Source of the DNA: Tubiluchus corallicola
Lineage: Eukaryota; Priapulida; Priapulimorpha; Priapulimorphida; Tubiluchidae
Direction of reading: 5' to 3'
Length of the DNA stretch: 60,000 nt
NCBI GenBank assembly: GCA_030141605.1
Contig: JAQGDQ010000218.1
Span: 126,001-186,000, forward strand
In this document: one piece after another, positions 57,416 to 60,000 of the stretch
Numbering within the stretch: position 1 is the stretch's first letter
Layout: every line of letters starts with the position of its first letter
Notes under the pieces: model-generated
The model's input: the letters and a program-made list of their open reading frames with translations, nothing else
Told to the model about the DNA's origin: nothing
Databases searched by the model: none
Made by a program: the position numbers and the translations under genes

Positions 57416-60000
57416 GTATGTCATGTATAAAGTCCGATGTTAATGAACTATACGCACATTCACAGTTCGTGTTTAAACCCACGCCACAGAATGAATTATG
57501 TTTTTTATGTTGTAAAGTTGTCCTCTAATTCACTTGGTGCGATTAATCTAATGACTTTTATATCAGTAAGTGTTACAGTCGCCTCGTGCTAACTTAGAAT
57601 GGGGTATCTGTGCGGTATTCAAGTTTCTGACACTACAAGGTGCCATTACTTCTTCGACAGTGATTAATGTTAATTACAGAATAATTTTAAAAGACAGAAA
57701 TCGTTGGTCACACAATTCTAAAGCACTGTAAAAAAATAATGAATTTTCAAATGTCGTACTTTCTAAAAATTTAGATCTCGTTGCTTTTGTGCGCAACCGT
57801 TACCTTTAAAGAAGTTTAAAAATAACATTTGCCACTACTAGATACCTCAACGTCAGTTGTACAGCTTAGCAGAGAAGGCGTATGTGGAAACTCTGTTTTA
57901 CAATGGGTAAAATGGAAAAAAATCATGTATAGTTGGTAATACCTGAAAAGGTTTGTTTTAAAGACGTTTTGCACTACAGTTTTCTTTCCCAAAAGAAAAG
58001 ATTAGTGTTTTGCAAAGAACGACTACAAACAAATAGAGGTCCCAGAGGAACGACCATATGACTGCATCAAACTGGATTATTAATAACATGTCCTAGACAT
58101 AAGAGGAACTTTGTGCGAATTAGGAGCGTCCCAAGAGATCAGGTTTGACAAGTGAAGCCATTTGTATGCTACTGTGAAAATTTGCGAGGAAAGACTTGAT
58201 CTTAAGCAGATTACATGAAAATGTAGTCTGCACTTTGTTTGCATGTAATATAATTAAAGCATAGTTGTGTATTAACAAGCTGAGCCATCCGTTACATTTG
58301 GATAGTGGATTACAAGAAACCACGGATTCAAGAAGCGTTTAGCTGCGTGCATAGTATTAACTATCGTATTGTGTAAAAACTAAAGCTTTTTAAATATTTT
58401 TATGCATTTTAATCTTTTAACTTTTTAGAGGCATCTTTAAACAACTATCTACCTATCTGTCTATCACAGGCTTGTGCCTCTTTAAAAGTATTATAAAAAC
58501 ATTTATCGGTTCGTGTAGCGTTTAATAGGCTATAAGGCATGATACACTATAATTTGCGACTACAATTGGCGACCGACTGGCGACCGGCGGCTTTAGCTTT
58601 CAGCGACCAGCATTCTGATGATCCACCAAGGGAACTGGCGTCTGCTAACAACCACATATCTGTAGATTATAAGAAACCAACATCAATACAATAAAACAAA
58701 AAAGTGATATGAATACAAATTTTTAACATTAATTTTTATAAAAACAACCAAATGAAATTTTAAAACAATTGATCAGATTGACAATACATGATTGTGAAGC
58801 GGTGCAGTTGATTTCCAATCCTTTTTGCGATGAAAATGTTCGAAGGTGGATGGTGGGAGAATATATTTAAGTGAGTTTATTTTAGCGCCTCGATATTTCT
58901 TTTATTATGTATTTTATGCTTTTGATATAGAATTACGACAACTTTATAGAAATTTTAATGGCCAACATTACACAAATAATTACAAATTATAAGTAAAACA
59001 GAATGTTATCACGTGACCACAGACTGGGTTACCATAAGACGATTGTCAGCAGATGCCAGTCGCTCACAAAACAAAAACAATTTCTATTTTCGAGCCTTGG
59101 TGTATCATCAGAATGCTTGTGACTAGACACTTTGGCGACTTGGTGTATCATCTTACTTTGAAAACATACACGTTCTAGACGCTATCGCCAGTCGCCTCAG
59201 TGTATCATAGGCATTAGTGTATCATAGTGTTTACTGTATAGTTAAATGTTTTAGACGAAAAGCTTAATATAATGTAACATAACATAACTTTACATAGCGT
59301 AACGTGACATAACAAAACATTACATTAGGGGATTTTTTCGCAAGGTATTTACCATGCAGGACTACTACGTATTGATTAACGTAGGACTACAAAGCAAAAT
59401 CCGTGTGCTTAAAGTAGCAAGAATAGACGGAAATACACGTTATGCATAAAACACAAATACATATACAGTGCATGAAAGATAGATTGATTATAAATAATGT
59501 AATTTTAAAAGATTAGGTAGTAAATTCTGCGTGCTAATAAAAAAATGTGTGAAGGGCAGCGTGCATATCTCGCACTAAAAGCAGATTTATAAAAAAATGT
59601 TTTTAAGATGATTAATATACTTTTCTGTGCAAATGACTAGTGCACGTGTAGCAAAAGGTACTTATCAGATGCCTGATACAAGTAATTTTACAAAGCATCA
59701 CGACTGTGATTTACCCTAACATCAGTGTAATAAATAGTCCAGTATTCAAATTCACTGAAATCCATTTTGTGGAAAAAAGTTATAGGGCTTTAAATCGAAA
59801 ATGGCTGCCAATTTATGCATTCATAGGCCCATGGTCCCGTCCCAGTACAAGAATGGAACCAAAGCGGTAGGTGCAATGATTATGATGTTGTCTGCACAGT
59901 TGAACGTTTCACAGGAATGAGTCCCCAAGCTATCTATGATAGATTCTTGTTTACCTATCAATTCTAGAAGCAACTCAGCCATGTTATATATACTGATTTT
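57416..60000 (+). other. ABCB intron 27 (continues past the window)
   Basis: No exon encoding an NBD2 LSGGQ, Walker B or H-loop segment is visible in any frame. Apart from the inverted-repeat element at 58539-59208 and an aacataac-type simple repeat at about 59265-59325, nothing was recognised. Confidence 0.6.
58539..59208. mobile_element. MITE-like element with inverted termini
   Basis: atgatacact at 58539-58548 is reverse-complemented at 59199-59208. Inside, gcattctgatgat (58610-58622) is exactly reverse-complemented at 59104-59116, and the adjoining caccaagg/ccttggtg also match. Several gcgacc/gtcgcc words line up between the arms, giving imperfect termini of roughly 100 bp around a non-coding core. 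The total length of 670 bp fits a miniature inverted-repeat transposon. Confidence 0.65.

Noticed and set aside
57416-60000. Search for the rest of NBD2 (LSGGQ, Walker B, H-loop)
   Set aside because: No frame encodes these motifs here; the gene most likely continues beyond the window and need not be truncated.

Overview
The window is nuclear DNA from an animal, most likely an invertebrate. It is AT-rich, genes are split into many short exons with GT..AG introns, intergenic space is long, and there are decayed non-LTR retrotransposons, inverted-repeat DNA elements, tandem arrays and microsatellites. I cannot name the species or phylum. Nothing prokaryotic or viral is visible.

Layout. 1-19.8 kb is a gene-poor stretch with diverged tandem arrays (about 1.89-2.64, 3.87-4.33 and 5.95-6.31 kb), a dispersed repeat (8.44-9.06 kb), GAT microsatellites (10.85 and 11.87 kb) and a dead LINE reverse transcriptase (18.28-19.41 kb). 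At 19.81-20.30 kb there is a candidate two-exon gene for an 81-residue protein of unknown function, followed by an AATAAA signal. At 20.97-29.76 kb there is a complete 11-exon SLC22-type (organic cation/anion transporter, major facilitator superfamily) gene whose exons join without error into 531 codons. Its intron 5 carries a 2.3 kb foldback-type element.

From 34.05 kb to the window end runs a long ABC transporter gene of the ABCB/P-glycoprotein (MDR) class on the same strand. I can place 27 exons (1312 codons): first transmembrane domain, complete NBD1, charged linker, second transmembrane domain, and NBD2 up to its Q-loop. The exons with the second signature motif, Walker B and H-loop lie beyond 60000. 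Its introns hold inverted-repeat elements, reverse-transcriptase debris, a second copy of a dispersed repeat, and a duplicated partial exon.

How the genes could work together: SLC22 proteins move organic ions and drugs across the plasma membrane, and ABCB proteins pump amphipathic compounds out using ATP. They lie in the same orientation about 4.3 kb apart, so this may be a xenobiotic or metabolite transport neighbourhood, though linkage alone does not prove cooperation. The most unusual protein feature is an extracellular loop 1 of about 205 residues in the ABCB protein, carrying a Pro/Thr-rich exon of 107 codons.
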